Source: JAEZKC01 sp046538945 (GTDB lineage Bacteria; Fibrobacterota; Chitinivibrionia; Chitinivibrionales; Chitinispirillaceae). From it: a DNA stretch of 7,904 nt. This document shows, piece after piece, positions 1 to 6,225 of the stretch. The stretch covers positions 1 through 7,904 of the forward strand of contig JBKHHW010000147.1 in the NCBI GenBank assembly GCA_046538945.1, read 5' to 3'. The translations under genes were made by a program, and so were the position numbers. Each line of letters starts with the position of its first letter. The stretch's first letter is position 1. The notes below the pieces were generated by a model that saw nothing but the letters and a program-made list of their open reading frames with translations, had not been told where the DNA came from and searched no databases.

Positions 1-121
1 CCAGTTCGAATTCAAAACACTGCATTGCAAGGTCATTGAAGCTCATCCGCAAAGATTTATCGTCTTTGTAACCGCAGGCGAACTTGTAAGGAGTCTGGTT
101 TATCTGAATGTCTGTAGGCAT
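1..121 (-). CDS. Possible 5' fragment of an unknown gene, cut by the left edge
   Basis: A minus-strand reading frame opens with ATG at 121-119 and stays open for 40 codons to the window edge. It begins MPTDIQINQTPY and ends ...MQCFEFEL. I do not recognise the protein. Its mixed composition (several aromatic residues, Lys/Asp pairs) looks protein-like, but the piece is short. No convincing Shine-Dalgarno sequence precedes the ATG. The plus strand is also open over much of the same stretch (frame 2, stop at 144-146), so the coding strand is not settled. If real, the gene would be transcribed away from the window in the same direction as the unknown gene at 226-780, about 100 bases downstream of it. 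Low confidence. Confidence 0.25.
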   Translation of the reverse strand, partial: MPTDIQINQTPYKFACGYKDDKSLRMSFNDLAMQCFEFEL

Positions 122-225
122 AAACTAGAATTTTCTGAGGATTAGGGGAAAAACAGGTGACTCAGAGAGCGGTTCACAAATGTCGATCTGCTTTATCAAT
201 ATATACCATTCACATTTCAAAGCAC

Positions 226-780
226 TTATTGTAAAACAAAGTAATTTCTAGTGCCAAAGTCACTGATCAAAGTGTCGTTTTTCCTGATTTCTACAGCAAC
301 TGAAAGAAAATCTTCGAATGGCTTTCTTTTTTGTTCTCCGCATCTGTATTCATAATAAAAAGTGTAGTATTCGAAAGCTGTGTTTGGATAATGGGCTTTT
401 GTAATCATAAACTGGTATTTCTCAGTAGTACAATTCAGCAATATGGTCCTGATTGAACTAATACGCATATAAAATTTTTCTATATTCAGTTTCAGGCACT
501 CCGGGCATCCTGCAGCATCTTCAGTTCTTTTAGAGCGAGCTTCGTATTTTTTGAATTCCACCCAGTTTGTATCCGATAACAATCGATATGCAGAATCATA
601 TAGACTGTCTAACATAAGTGAATAAAATTTTTGGGCAACTGTTTCAGCTTTTCCAAAAGATGGATCTTTCCTTATCCGCCTTTGATAGGATTTCTCACCA
701 ATGTAATTATGAATAGAAGTGCAACGAACAGCTATGAAGCTGAATGCAAGGGTGATAATCACAAAGATTGTTTTTTTCAT
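226..780 (-). CDS. Small exported protein of unknown function, possible lipoprotein
   Basis: The frame encodes 184 residues from the ATG at 780-778. It could be extended to 870, but a good promoter at 813-840 lies inside that extension, and the start at 780 gives a clean signal peptide (MKK, then a hydrophobic stretch to about residue 19), so 780 is preferred. Cys20 ends the hydrophobic segment in the context AVRC. This resembles a lipoprotein box, but Arg at -1 is atypical, so lipidation is uncertain. Residues about 45-75 (AQKFYSLMLDSLYDSAYRLL region) read like the first helices of an NTF2-like or DUF4019-like fold, which is only a suggestion. Four more cysteines (92, 95, 117, 147) include a CPEC pair and could form disulfides outside the cytoplasm. 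There is no clear Shine-Dalgarno sequence. The gene is visibly AT-rich and lies opposite to the neighbouring plus-strand genes, which suggests accessory or transferred DNA. The exact function is unknown. Confidence 0.65.
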   Translation of the reverse strand: MKKTIFVIITLAFSFIAVRCTSIHNYIGEKSYQRRIRKDPSFGKAETVAQKFYSLMLDSLYDSAYRLLSDTNWVEFKKYEARSKRTEDAAGCPECLKLNIEKFYMRISSIRTILLNCTTEKYQFMITKAHYPNTAFEYYTFYYEYRCGEQKRKPFEDFLSVAVEIRKNDTLISDFGTRNYFVLQ

Positions 781-812
781 TATTGATAGCGCGGATATTC
801 TGTGTAAACCCA

Positions 813-840
813 ATTCTAGGATGGGATAGTCTATCGTCAA
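813..840 (-). promoter_or_regulatory. Sigma70-type promoter of the 226-780 gene
   Basis: On the minus strand TTGACG (840-835) is followed after 16 bp by TAGAAT (818-813). Each box matches the consensus at five of six positions. Transcription would start near 806, leaving a leader of about 25 bases before the ATG at 780. This placement argues against the longer start at 870. Confidence 0.55.
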
Positions 841-957
841 AATATAATAAAGCATTATTGCATGTAACAAGATTAGGCAAATGATGATACCACGCTCCCC
901 GAAAGGAGTATGATAAATATCAAACAGGTTCCAGCCTAAGATCAGAATAAATCATCA

Positions 958-981
958 CCTTCGACTACGGAGGATCCCGCT
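958..981. repeat. Possible degenerate inverted copy of the intergenic repeat
   Basis: CCTTCGACT (958-966) and GATCCCGCT (973-981) occur here in the same order as on the reverse complement of the proA-hisI spacer, where they lie at 2490-2498 and 2461-2469. The gap between the words is 6 bases here and 20 there. The two copies therefore flank proA in opposite orientation. Only 18 bases match, so this is tentative. Confidence 0.35.
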
Positions 982-989
982 GAGAGTCC

Positions 990-1045
990 CCGTCTCCTTG
1001 TCTCCTTGTCTCCCCGTCTCCCCGTCTCCCCGTCTCCTTGTCTCC
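990..1045. repeat. Seven-copy 8-bp tandem repeat, YYGTCTCC
   Basis: Seven head-to-tail octamers are visible, each reading CCGTCTCC or TTGTCTCC, in the order CC, TT, TT, CC, CC, CC, TT for the first two bases. The last six bases of every unit are identical. The array ends in a further pyrimidine-rich run. One strand is nearly all pyrimidine with G at one fixed position, so the other is purine-rich. It lies about 30 bp upstream of the TATAAT box before proA. Confidence 0.9.
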
Positions 1046-1051
1046 CCTCCC

Positions 1052-1082
1052 TTCCAAAAAGTAGTTTGTAGTACCCTATAAT
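1052..1082 (+). promoter_or_regulatory. Candidate proA promoter with perfect -10 box
   Basis: TATAAT at 1077-1082 matches the sigma70 -10 consensus exactly. The best upstream partner is TTCCAA at 1052-1057, matching only three of six -35 positions with a long 19-bp spacer. The -35 is therefore weak and an activator may be needed. The leader to the proA ATG would be about 60 bases. The site is in the only substantial spacer before proA, which makes a promoter likely on context. Confidence 0.4.
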
Positions 1083-1147
1083 ACTGAATATACCAGGCGG
1101 AAACTCCGAAATATCCGCCCTATCCACCTAAAAAGGCACGAAACACT

Positions 1148-2407
1148 ATGAATCAGAATCTCGAACAGCTGATAAACGATATCGCCTCCAGAGGCAGACA
1201 GGCCTCGCTGCAGCTCCAGAGCGAAACCGGGGAAAAGATCAACAAGGCCCTGATGACCATGGCCGACCTGCTCCAGTCCCACAAGGAGATGCTCCAGAGA
1301 GAAAATGAAAAAGACCTGGAGGCGGGACGGCTGAAAGGGCTGTCAAGCGCCATGCTCGACAGACTCACCCTTTCCGACAAGACCATCAACTCCATGATCA
1401 AAGGGGTCAGGGAGGTTGCAGCCATCCCCAGCCCCATAGGCAAAAAGTTCGATGAGCGCACCAGACCCAACGGTCTGGAAATCTACAAGATCAAGGTGCC
1501 TATCGGTGTGATCGGAATCATCTACGAATCGAGGCCCAACGTGACCGTGGATGCCGCCGCGATCTGCCTCAAAAGCCAGAACGCGGTTATACTGAGAGGC
1601 GGCTCCGAGGCGTTTCACTCAAACAGCGCACTGTGCTCCCTTTTTGTAAGCGCGATCGAGCAGGCAGGCCTCCCCTCAGGCGCCCTTCAGCTCATCCCCA
1701 CCACCGACAGAGCGGCCGTGGAGATCATGCTCAAAAAGGATGAACAGATAGACCTGGTGATCCCCCGGGGCGGCGAGGGGCTTATCCGCATGGTGGTCGA
1801 GAAATCCCGCATTCCGGTCATCAAGCACTATAAAGGTGTCTGCCACGCGTACGTTTCAGCCAGCGCGGACCTGAGAAAGGCACTGCCCATAGTTGTGAAC
1901 GCCAAGGTGCAGCGCCCCGGAGTCTGTAACGCCATGGAAACTCTTCTTTTGGATGCAGACCTGCCTTTAGAAAGCCGGACCGCTATCATAAACGCCCTGC
2001 TTGAGGAGGGAGTCACCATGTTCGGGGATGAGGAGACCAGAAAGCTTTCCGAACAGGTGAAGGAAGCGACGGAAAAAGACTGGGCGGAGGAGTATCTGGA
2101 CCTGAGGCTTGCGGTGCGCACGGTAAAAGGTATCGATGAGGCGATAGAGCACATCAATACCTACGGCTCCCGTCATACCGATACTATCGTGACCGAATCC
2201 CCTGAGGAGGCACAGAAGTTCCGTCTGCAGGTGGACACATCCTCGGTGATAGTGAATGCGAGCACCCGGTTCGCCGATGGCGGCGAGTACGGGATGGGCT
2301 GCGAGATCGGCATCTCCACCGACAAGCTCCACTCACGCGGCCCCATGGGGGTAGAGGATCTGACCACATACAAGTGGATCGTTGAGGGCAATGGGCAGAT
2401 CAGGTGA
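1148..2407 (+). CDS. proA: Glutamate-5-semialdehyde dehydrogenase (gamma-glutamyl phosphate reductase)
   Basis: This cytoplasmic enzyme reduces L-glutamyl 5-phosphate with NADPH to glutamate 5-semialdehyde, the second step of proline synthesis from glutamate. The 419 residues match the family's usual length (about 415-420). Family blocks are clear: VPIGVIGIIYESRPNVTVDA (117-136), the glycine-rich LRGGSEAFHSN (149-159), HYKGVCHAYV (227-236), and QRPGVCNAMETLL (255-267), in which Cys260 is the expected catalytic nucleophile that forms the thiohemiacetal/thioester. The C-terminal block VNASTRFADGGEYGMGCEIGIST (369-391) and the HSRGPMG segment (395-401) are also typical. The ATG at 1148 sits 11 bases after a weak AAGG. 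The glutamate 5-kinase gene proB, often adjacent, is not in the window. The gene appears intact and is probably transcribed from its own upstream promoter, since 171 bp of repeat-bearing spacer follows it. Confidence 0.97.
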   Translation: MNQNLEQLINDIASRGRQASLQLQSETGEKINKALMTMADLLQSHKEMLQRENEKDLEAGRLKGLSSAMLDRLTLSDKTINSMIKGVREVAAIPSPIGKKFDERTRPNGLEIYKIKVPIGVIGIIYESRPNVTVDAAAICLKSQNAVILRGGSEAFHSNSALCSLFVSAIEQAGLPSGALQLIPTTDRAAVEIMLKKDEQIDLVIPRGGEGLIRMVVEKSRIPVIKHYKGVCHAYVSASADLRKALPIVVNAKVQRPGVCNAMETLLLDADLPLESRTAIINALLEEGVTMFGDEETRKLSEQVKEATEKDWAEEYLDLRLAVRTVKGIDEAIEHINTYGSRHTDTIVTESPEEAQKFRLQVDTSSVIVNASTRFADGGEYGMGCEIGISTDKLHSRGPMGVEDLTTYKWIVEGNGQIR

Positions 2408-2445
2408 CACTATTTGCTGTTCTCAAAACGCGGTTCGGTCGGCTT

Positions 2446-2503
2446 CATGCCGTCCCGCTTAGCGGGATCAGAGGGGCATGTCCTGAGCAAGTCGAAGGGC
2501 ATG
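2446..2503. repeat. Palindromic intergenic repeat between proA and hisI
   Basis: A perfect stem TCCCGC (2453-2458) and GCGGGA (2462-2467) is nested inside CATGCC (2446-2451) and GGCATG (2475-2480). Just downstream is CCTGAGCAAGTCGAAGG (2482-2498), followed by another GGGCATG (2497-2503). The gear-like mix of stem and CTGAGC/GTCGAAG core resembles dispersed intergenic repeats I have seen in environmental bacterial genomes, from memory. Two 9-base words of this element recur in inverted orientation upstream of proA. No T-run follows the stem, so it is not a classical intrinsic terminator, although the hairpin could protect or attenuate the proA transcript. Confidence 0.6.
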
Positions 2504-2578
2504 AGTTTCAGAGCAGCTTACAGAAACTTACAACGCAAACAAGCAACTGTTCAAATACTATCGGAAGGTTGATCGAAA

Positions 2579-2935
2579 ATGAGTCTGATTGACAAGGTTA
2601 AATTCGATGAAAAGGGTCTGGTGACAGCCATCGCCCAGGATGCCACCACGGATCAGGTCCTGATGCTTGCTTATATGAATAAGGACACCCTCGCGGAGAC
2701 ACTGGAGACGGGCGATATGGTGTACTGGAGCAGAAGCAGGCAGAAGCGCTGGAAAAAGGGCGAGACATCGGGGCATGTGCAGAAGGTGCGGGAGGTGTAT
2801 ATCGATTGTGACGGAGATGCGCTGCTTTTTAAAATCGACCAGACCGGAGCGGCTTGTCACGAGAACTATCTCTCCTGTTTTTTCAGAAAAAGAGAAGAGG
2901 GTGAATGGAAAATAGCAGGACAAAAGCTCGGATAA
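2579..2935 (+). CDS. hisI: Phosphoribosyl-AMP cyclohydrolase
   Basis: HisI hydrolyses the adenine ring of 1-(5-phosphoribosyl)-AMP, the third step of histidine synthesis, in the cytoplasm. At 118 residues this is the monofunctional form, without the HisE pyrophosphohydrolase domain found fused to it in enterobacteria. Diagnostic blocks are MLAYMNKDTL (29-38), WSRSRQKRWKKGETSGHVQ (50-68), VYIDCDGDALL (73-83) and GAACHENYLSCFFR (90-103). Asp76, Asp78 and Asp80 are the expected magnesium ligands. Cys77, Cys93 and Cys100 show the 16- and 7-residue spacing expected of the zinc-binding cysteines. The ATG at 2579 follows GGAAGG (2563-2568) by 10 bases, a good ribosome binding site. No other his gene is visible. 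Its 3' end overlaps the preferred start of alr. Confidence 0.95.
   Translation: MSLIDKVKFDEKGLVTAIAQDATTDQVLMLAYMNKDTLAETLETGDMVYWSRSRQKRWKKGETSGHVQKVREVYIDCDGDALLFKIDQTGAACHENYLSCFFRKREEGEWKIAGQKLG
2897..2907 (+). promoter_or_regulatory. Shine-Dalgarno sequence deciding the alr start
   Basis: GAGG (2897-2900), within GAGGGTGA, lies 4 bases before the ATG at 2905 and inside the end of hisI. The alternative ATG at 2941 has no such sequence at usable distance (its nearest AGGA, at 2917-2920, is 20 bases away). This favours 2905, although family alignment favours 2941. Confidence 0.4.
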
Positions 2936-4092
2936 TCGGGATGATCTCCCCTTATTCGCCTCACATAGAGATTTCACTTGACAACCTCCTCCACAATCTG
3001 GGGGAGATCCGCTCAGTACTGCCTTCGAAAGCGGGCATTATCGCCGTGGTGAAGGATTGTTCCTACGGCTGCGGCAGCGGAGTTATCGCCCGTACGCTCG
3101 AACAGAAGGGCGGAGTGGAATTTTTCGCAGTGGCGAGAGCGGAGGAGGCGTTTGCGCTGAGAAAGGCGGGGGTACACCGTCCGGTTCTGGTTCTCGGGCG
3201 GTCCACGGAAGAGCAGCTCCGGGCCGGGCTTGACCGTAACATCGTATTCGCGCTCAACGACCCCAGTGATCTCTACCGATGGAAATCCTATCCTTTCAAC
3301 GTGCGTTTTCACCTGAATATCGACACCGGGATGAACCGTCTGGGCCTGCTCCCCTCGGAACTCGATGAGATGCTCGGGATTCTGGAGCAGAGCACGAATC
3401 TTCATCCGGAGGGTGTGTTCACCCATATGGCCTGCGCGGACGTACCGGGGACTTCGACTGTGCAAAACCAGCTCAGTTCCTTTTCCGACTGCATAGAGAG
3501 GCTTCGCCAGGCAGGCGTTTCGCCTCTTCATGTGCACTACGGGAATTCTGCCACGTTCATGCGCTTTCCGCTCGAGGAGTGCACCCTTGTAAGGCCGGGG
3601 ATCGCTCTTTATGGCTGCAGGCCCGATCCGGCTCAGGAGTGGAATCTGAAACTCAGGCCCGTCGCCTCGCTGATTTCGCGGGTGGTGAAGATGAAAAAGG
3701 TGCCTGCGGGAACCCCCGTGTCCTACGGCGGAAACTATGTGACTCCGACCGAGACGTGGATTGCCACTGTTGCCATGGGCTATGCACACGGTCTCCCCCG
3801 CTTTCTGAGTTCGAAGGGAGAGGTGCTGATAGGGTACCGCCGGTATAAAATCGCCGGTAATGTCACTATGGATTATATAATGGTTGATGCCGGTCCCAAC
3901 CCGGACATTTCGGTGGGTGATGAGGCGGTGGCCATGGGAACTCAGGGAGAGGATGCCATAACGCCGGACCAGATTGCACTTCTGGGGAATACGATCGGCT
4001 ACGAGGTGCTCTGCAACCTGGGCACAGCCATCGATCGGGTGTACCTGCTTGAAGACCAAGTCGTACATCACGAGCCGGGCATAATTTTCTAG
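2905..4092 (+). CDS. alr: Alanine racemase
   Basis: Alr interconverts L- and D-alanine with pyridoxal phosphate and supplies D-alanine for peptidoglycan. The 395-residue product has the fold type III layout: an N-terminal barrel (about 20-250) and a C-terminal beta domain (about 252-385). IIAVVKDCSYGCGS (45-58) carries Lys50, the expected PLP lysine, in a variant of the usual VVKANAYGHG. Other blocks are HLNIDTGMNRLG (136-147), VFTHMACAD (171-179), HYGNSAT (211-217), TLVRPGIALYG (227-237) and MGYAHGLPR (291-299), where Tyr293 is the expected second catalytic base, then GNVTMDYIMVD (318-328). Starting at 2905 overlaps hisI by 31 bases. Starting at Met13 (2941) would follow the hisI stop by 5 bases and put the lysine at residue 38, near position 39 of the well-studied Geobacillus enzyme. 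The ribosome binding site supports 2905. A catabolic or broad-specificity racemase cannot be excluded, but Alr is much the likeliest. Confidence 0.93.
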   Translation: MENSRTKARIIGMISPYSPHIEISLDNLLHNLGEIRSVLPSKAGIIAVVKDCSYGCGSGVIARTLEQKGGVEFFAVARAEEAFALRKAGVHRPVLVLGRSTEEQLRAGLDRNIVFALNDPSDLYRWKSYPFNVRFHLNIDTGMNRLGLLPSELDEMLGILEQSTNLHPEGVFTHMACADVPGTSTVQNQLSSFSDCIERLRQAGVSPLHVHYGNSATFMRFPLEECTLVRPGIALYGCRPDPAQEWNLKLRPVASLISRVVKMKKVPAGTPVSYGGNYVTPTETWIATVAMGYAHGLPRFLSSKGEVLIGYRRYKIAGNVTMDYIMVDAGPNPDISVGDEAVAMGTQGEDAITPDQIALLGNTIGYEVLCNLGTAIDRVYLLEDQVVHHEPGIIF

Positions 4093-4174
4093 ATATCCCC
4101 GTCGTAGTAGGTGTTTAATAGAACTGAAATTATCGCCCCGGAATGAATGCCTGGGGAAACAGAAGAATAGAAGA

Positions 4175-4651
4175 ATGCTGCGGATGATTCGCAAAGAAAA
4201 CGGTAACGGCGTTGTTTTCAAAATAGAGAAAAACCGGATCCTGGTTGCCCTGATTGATGATTGCGGGGCGAAGAAGGAGTGCAAGGGCGGATGTGTCTCC
4301 TGTGCAAGCCGGGACATCGTGCGCAAGAAGTCGTTTGTGGTTCCCGATCCCGATTTTTACGAACCGGGCCAGACTGTTTCGTTCACCCATCATGTACTCG
4401 ATCCCAACCTGGTGAGTTTCACGGTATTTGGCATTCCGGTGCTGCTGGCCCTGGTCACGATGTTTGTCTGGTTCGGGTTGGCTCCTGAGATGGCTGAATC
4501 GCCACCGGCAGTGCTGAGCGCGGGGGCGGCTTTTTTCTGCGGGATCTTTATTCTCAAGGTGATCGACCTGTTCTTCAAAAAGAGATACCCGGCGTCAATC
4601 ACGGGTGTAAGCGAACCGTTTATGACTTCATCGGAGGACGGGCGCCGATGA
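4175..4651 (+). CDS. RseC/MucC-like two-helix membrane protein with a four-cysteine cluster
   Basis: The 158-residue product has a short soluble N-terminal domain, then two hydrophobic segments at about 80-101 and 112-134 separated by a short loop containing Pro and Glu, and a polar C-terminal tail. The N-terminal part opens with a beta-rich GVVFKIEKNRILVALI (12-27) and a cysteine cluster, Cys30, Cys36, Cys40 and Cys43 (C-x5-C-x3-C-x2-C), followed by VPDPDFYEPGQTV, a loop-strand segment. This order (small beta domain with clustered Cys, then two helices) is that of the RseC/MucC family, members of which act on sigma-E signalling or help the Rnf-type SoxR-reducing complex. No sigma-E or rnf gene is visible here, so the role remains unassigned. 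The cysteines could bind metal or an Fe-S cluster. The start at 4175 has only a weak AG-rich ribosome site; Met4 (4184) is an alternative. Its stop overlaps the next start in ATGA. Confidence 0.7.
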   Translation: MLRMIRKENGNGVVFKIEKNRILVALIDDCGAKKECKGGCVSCASRDIVRKKSFVVPDPDFYEPGQTVSFTHHVLDPNLVSFTVFGIPVLLALVTMFVWFGLAPEMAESPPAVLSAGAAFFCGIFILKVIDLFFKKRYPASITGVSEPFMTSSEDGRR

Positions 4652-6225
4652 ACCTGGAAGAATGGCTTGACCTTCCGGAGCTGGTCGACAAGGTTCAGGA
4701 ACTGCTCGAGCTGGGGCTTTTCGATGATGCCAAGACGATTCTTGACCAGTACCACTCGGTGTTTGAAAATGACTGGGAGATCTACTTCCTTTACTCAAGG
4801 GTCTATACGGATCAGAACAAGCCCTCGGAAGCCATCCCCTATCTCATTCAGGGGCTGAGGCGGGACAGCGACAATGTGGACTGCCTCCTGGGTCTTTTCT
4901 ATGCCCACGCCATGAAAAACCAGATGAAGAAGGGGGGCAAGTTCCTTCTCAAGGCGGAAAAAGTGGACTCCCGCAACGAACTGGTTCTCTCCGCACTGAT
5001 CTGGTACCATACCGAAATGAACAATCCGCAGAAGGCGCTGGAGTATTTTGAGAAGGCCAGGGAAGCAGGGACAGACAATCCGGAAACCTTCCGCAACGGC
5101 GGGCTCGCCTACGATCGTGCGGGGCAGTTCGAGGAGGCGGAGAAGTGCTTCCGCATCGCGCTTCAGATGAATCCCAATTTCGAGGAGGTCAGGGATCTTC
5201 TCGCCGACCATCTCGTGTTCAGCGGAAATGCCGGTGCAGCAGTAAACATATACAACGATGCACTGCAGCAGTCACCCCACAATATCCGGATAATGTCGAA
5301 GCTGATCTACTGCTACTCCCAGAACAATCAGCTCAGCAAGGCTGAAATCACCGCCAAAAAATCGATATCGCTCTACCCCAACTCCCCCATCGGCTATATC
5401 GATCTGGCCTACGTTCACCTGAACAGCGACAATCCCGGGCTGGCGATCGAAGCAGCCGACAAGGCGATCGATATCGCTCCCATCGAACCGGAAGCCTTCC
5501 GGGTCAAGGGCATCGCCTACTCCGAACTTGGCGACTTCGATTCGGCCGATCGGCATTTCGAGAGGGCGATTTCGCTTGATTCGGAAAACGTGGAGATACT
5601 GCGGGACTACTACCATCACCTTCGTCAAGCCGAACAGGATGACAAGATGGTGGAGACGGTAAGCCGGGTAATTCACCTGGAGCACCCCTACTGCACGGAG
5701 GATTACTGGTTTCTGGCCGATTATTACAGGGAAAGAAAACAGAACCTCAAGGCATTCCACTATCTTCACCTGGCATACAAGAGCCTCCCGGCGGAAAAAG
5801 AGCTTTTGCCCCCCATGATCGACATTCTCCTCGAGCGGGGTCACACCAGGTACACCCTCCCCTTTTTCATCAGCTATGTTGAAAAAAGCGGCTGGAACGA
5901 GACCATGAACCTTTTCGCCAGAAACAAACGGCTCAAAGACAAGTGGGTACAGGAGGGAATACGTTTTCTGAGGTTTACCGGACAGAAGCCGGTAGAGTAC
6001 AGAAGGTTTATCTTCCGGTACTACATAACCCGGTTCGCATTTCTGTTCTATTCGTTGATTCTGCTCTCTTTCATGTTTCCTGCCGGAGTGCTGCTGGGGT
6101 TCTGGGGACTTGGGCTGGTTGGGGCTTTTTATGCACTGACAGTGGGTGCATACGCCTTCTGGAGAAAAAGGAAGCAGAAGAAAAATGATATCAAGGCTAC
6201 TCAAATGACAAGGGGAATCGTATGA
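4648..6225 (+). CDS. TPR-repeat protein with C-terminal membrane anchor
   Basis: The 525-residue product is mostly tetratricopeptide repeats in strict 34-residue steps starting near residues 43, 77, 111, 145, 179, 213, 247, 281 and 315, with a further weaker unit near 350. Good consensus units are at 145-178 (GLAYDRAGQFEEAEKCFRIAL) and 281-314 (KGIAYSELGDFDSADRHFERA). There is no signal peptide. Two adjacent hydrophobic segments at about 463-483 and 484-505 are followed by a basic tail (RKRKQKK), so the protein is probably membrane-bound by its C-terminus with the TPR scaffold in the cytoplasm. TPR superhelices bind partner proteins; the partner is unknown. The ATG at 4648 overlaps the previous stop in ATGA and follows GGAGG (4633-4637) by 10 bases. 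Its own stop overlaps queH in the same way. Coupling to the RseC-like membrane protein hints that the two might work together at the membrane. Confidence 0.85.
   Translation: MNLEEWLDLPELVDKVQELLELGLFDDAKTILDQYHSVFENDWEIYFLYSRVYTDQNKPSEAIPYLIQGLRRDSDNVDCLLGLFYAHAMKNQMKKGGKFLLKAEKVDSRNELVLSALIWYHTEMNNPQKALEYFEKAREAGTDNPETFRNGGLAYDRAGQFEEAEKCFRIALQMNPNFEEVRDLLADHLVFSGNAGAAVNIYNDALQQSPHNIRIMSKLIYCYSQNNQLSKAEITAKKSISLYPNSPIGYIDLAYVHLNSDNPGLAIEAADKAIDIAPIEPEAFRVKGIAYSELGDFDSADRHFERAISLDSENVEILRDYYHHLRQAEQDDKMVETVSRVIHLEHPYCTEDYWFLADYYRERKQNLKAFHYLHLAYKSLPAEKELLPPMIDILLERGHTRYTLPFFISYVEKSGWNETMNLFARNKRLKDKWVQEGIRFLRFTGQKPVEYRRFIFRYYITRFAFLFYSLILLSFMFPAGVLLGFWGLGLVGAFYALTVGAYAFWRKRKQKKNDIKATQMTRGIV

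Larger units (their letters stand above)
871..1147. other. Noncoding spacer between the divergent unknown gene and proA
   Basis: These 277 bases hold no credible gene. They contain a possible degenerate copy of a repeat (958-981), an 8-bp tandem repeat (990-1045), a TATAAT box (1077-1082) and a weak 6-bp inverted repeat (GGCGGA 1096-1101, TCCGCC 1114-1119) ahead of proA. A minus-strand frame through the tandem repeat gives a low-complexity Gly/Arg/Asp/Glu protein and is judged spurious. Confidence 0.6.

Noticed and set aside
942..1127. Minus-strand frame of 61 residues through the tandem repeat
   Set aside because: Its middle is a low-complexity Gly/Arg/Asp/Glu run produced by the 8-bp repeat, and it has no family features.
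2528..2561. Possible promoter upstream of hisI (TTACAA with AATACT or TACTAT)
   Set aside because: Spacing of 20 bp or more and weak boxes make it no better than chance.
2404..2592. Plus-strand GTG frame across the proA-hisI spacer
   Set aside because: It starts inside the proA stop region and simply translates the intergenic palindromic repeat; no ribosome site or family likeness.
4136..4156. Imperfect hairpin CCCCGG / CCTGGGG between alr and the RseC-like gene
   Set aside because: The stem has a bulge and no T-run follows, so it is not a convincing terminator.
3013..4326. Long 437-residue minus-strand frame opposite alr
   Set aside because: It lies antisense to a clear alr reading frame with all catalytic blocks; its translation is rich in His and Arg and looks like an antisense shadow of a G+C-rich gene.
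5272..6204. 310-residue minus-strand frame opposite the TPR gene
   Set aside because: The plus strand carries a periodic TPR array with ATGA couplings at both ends, so the minus frame is a shadow.
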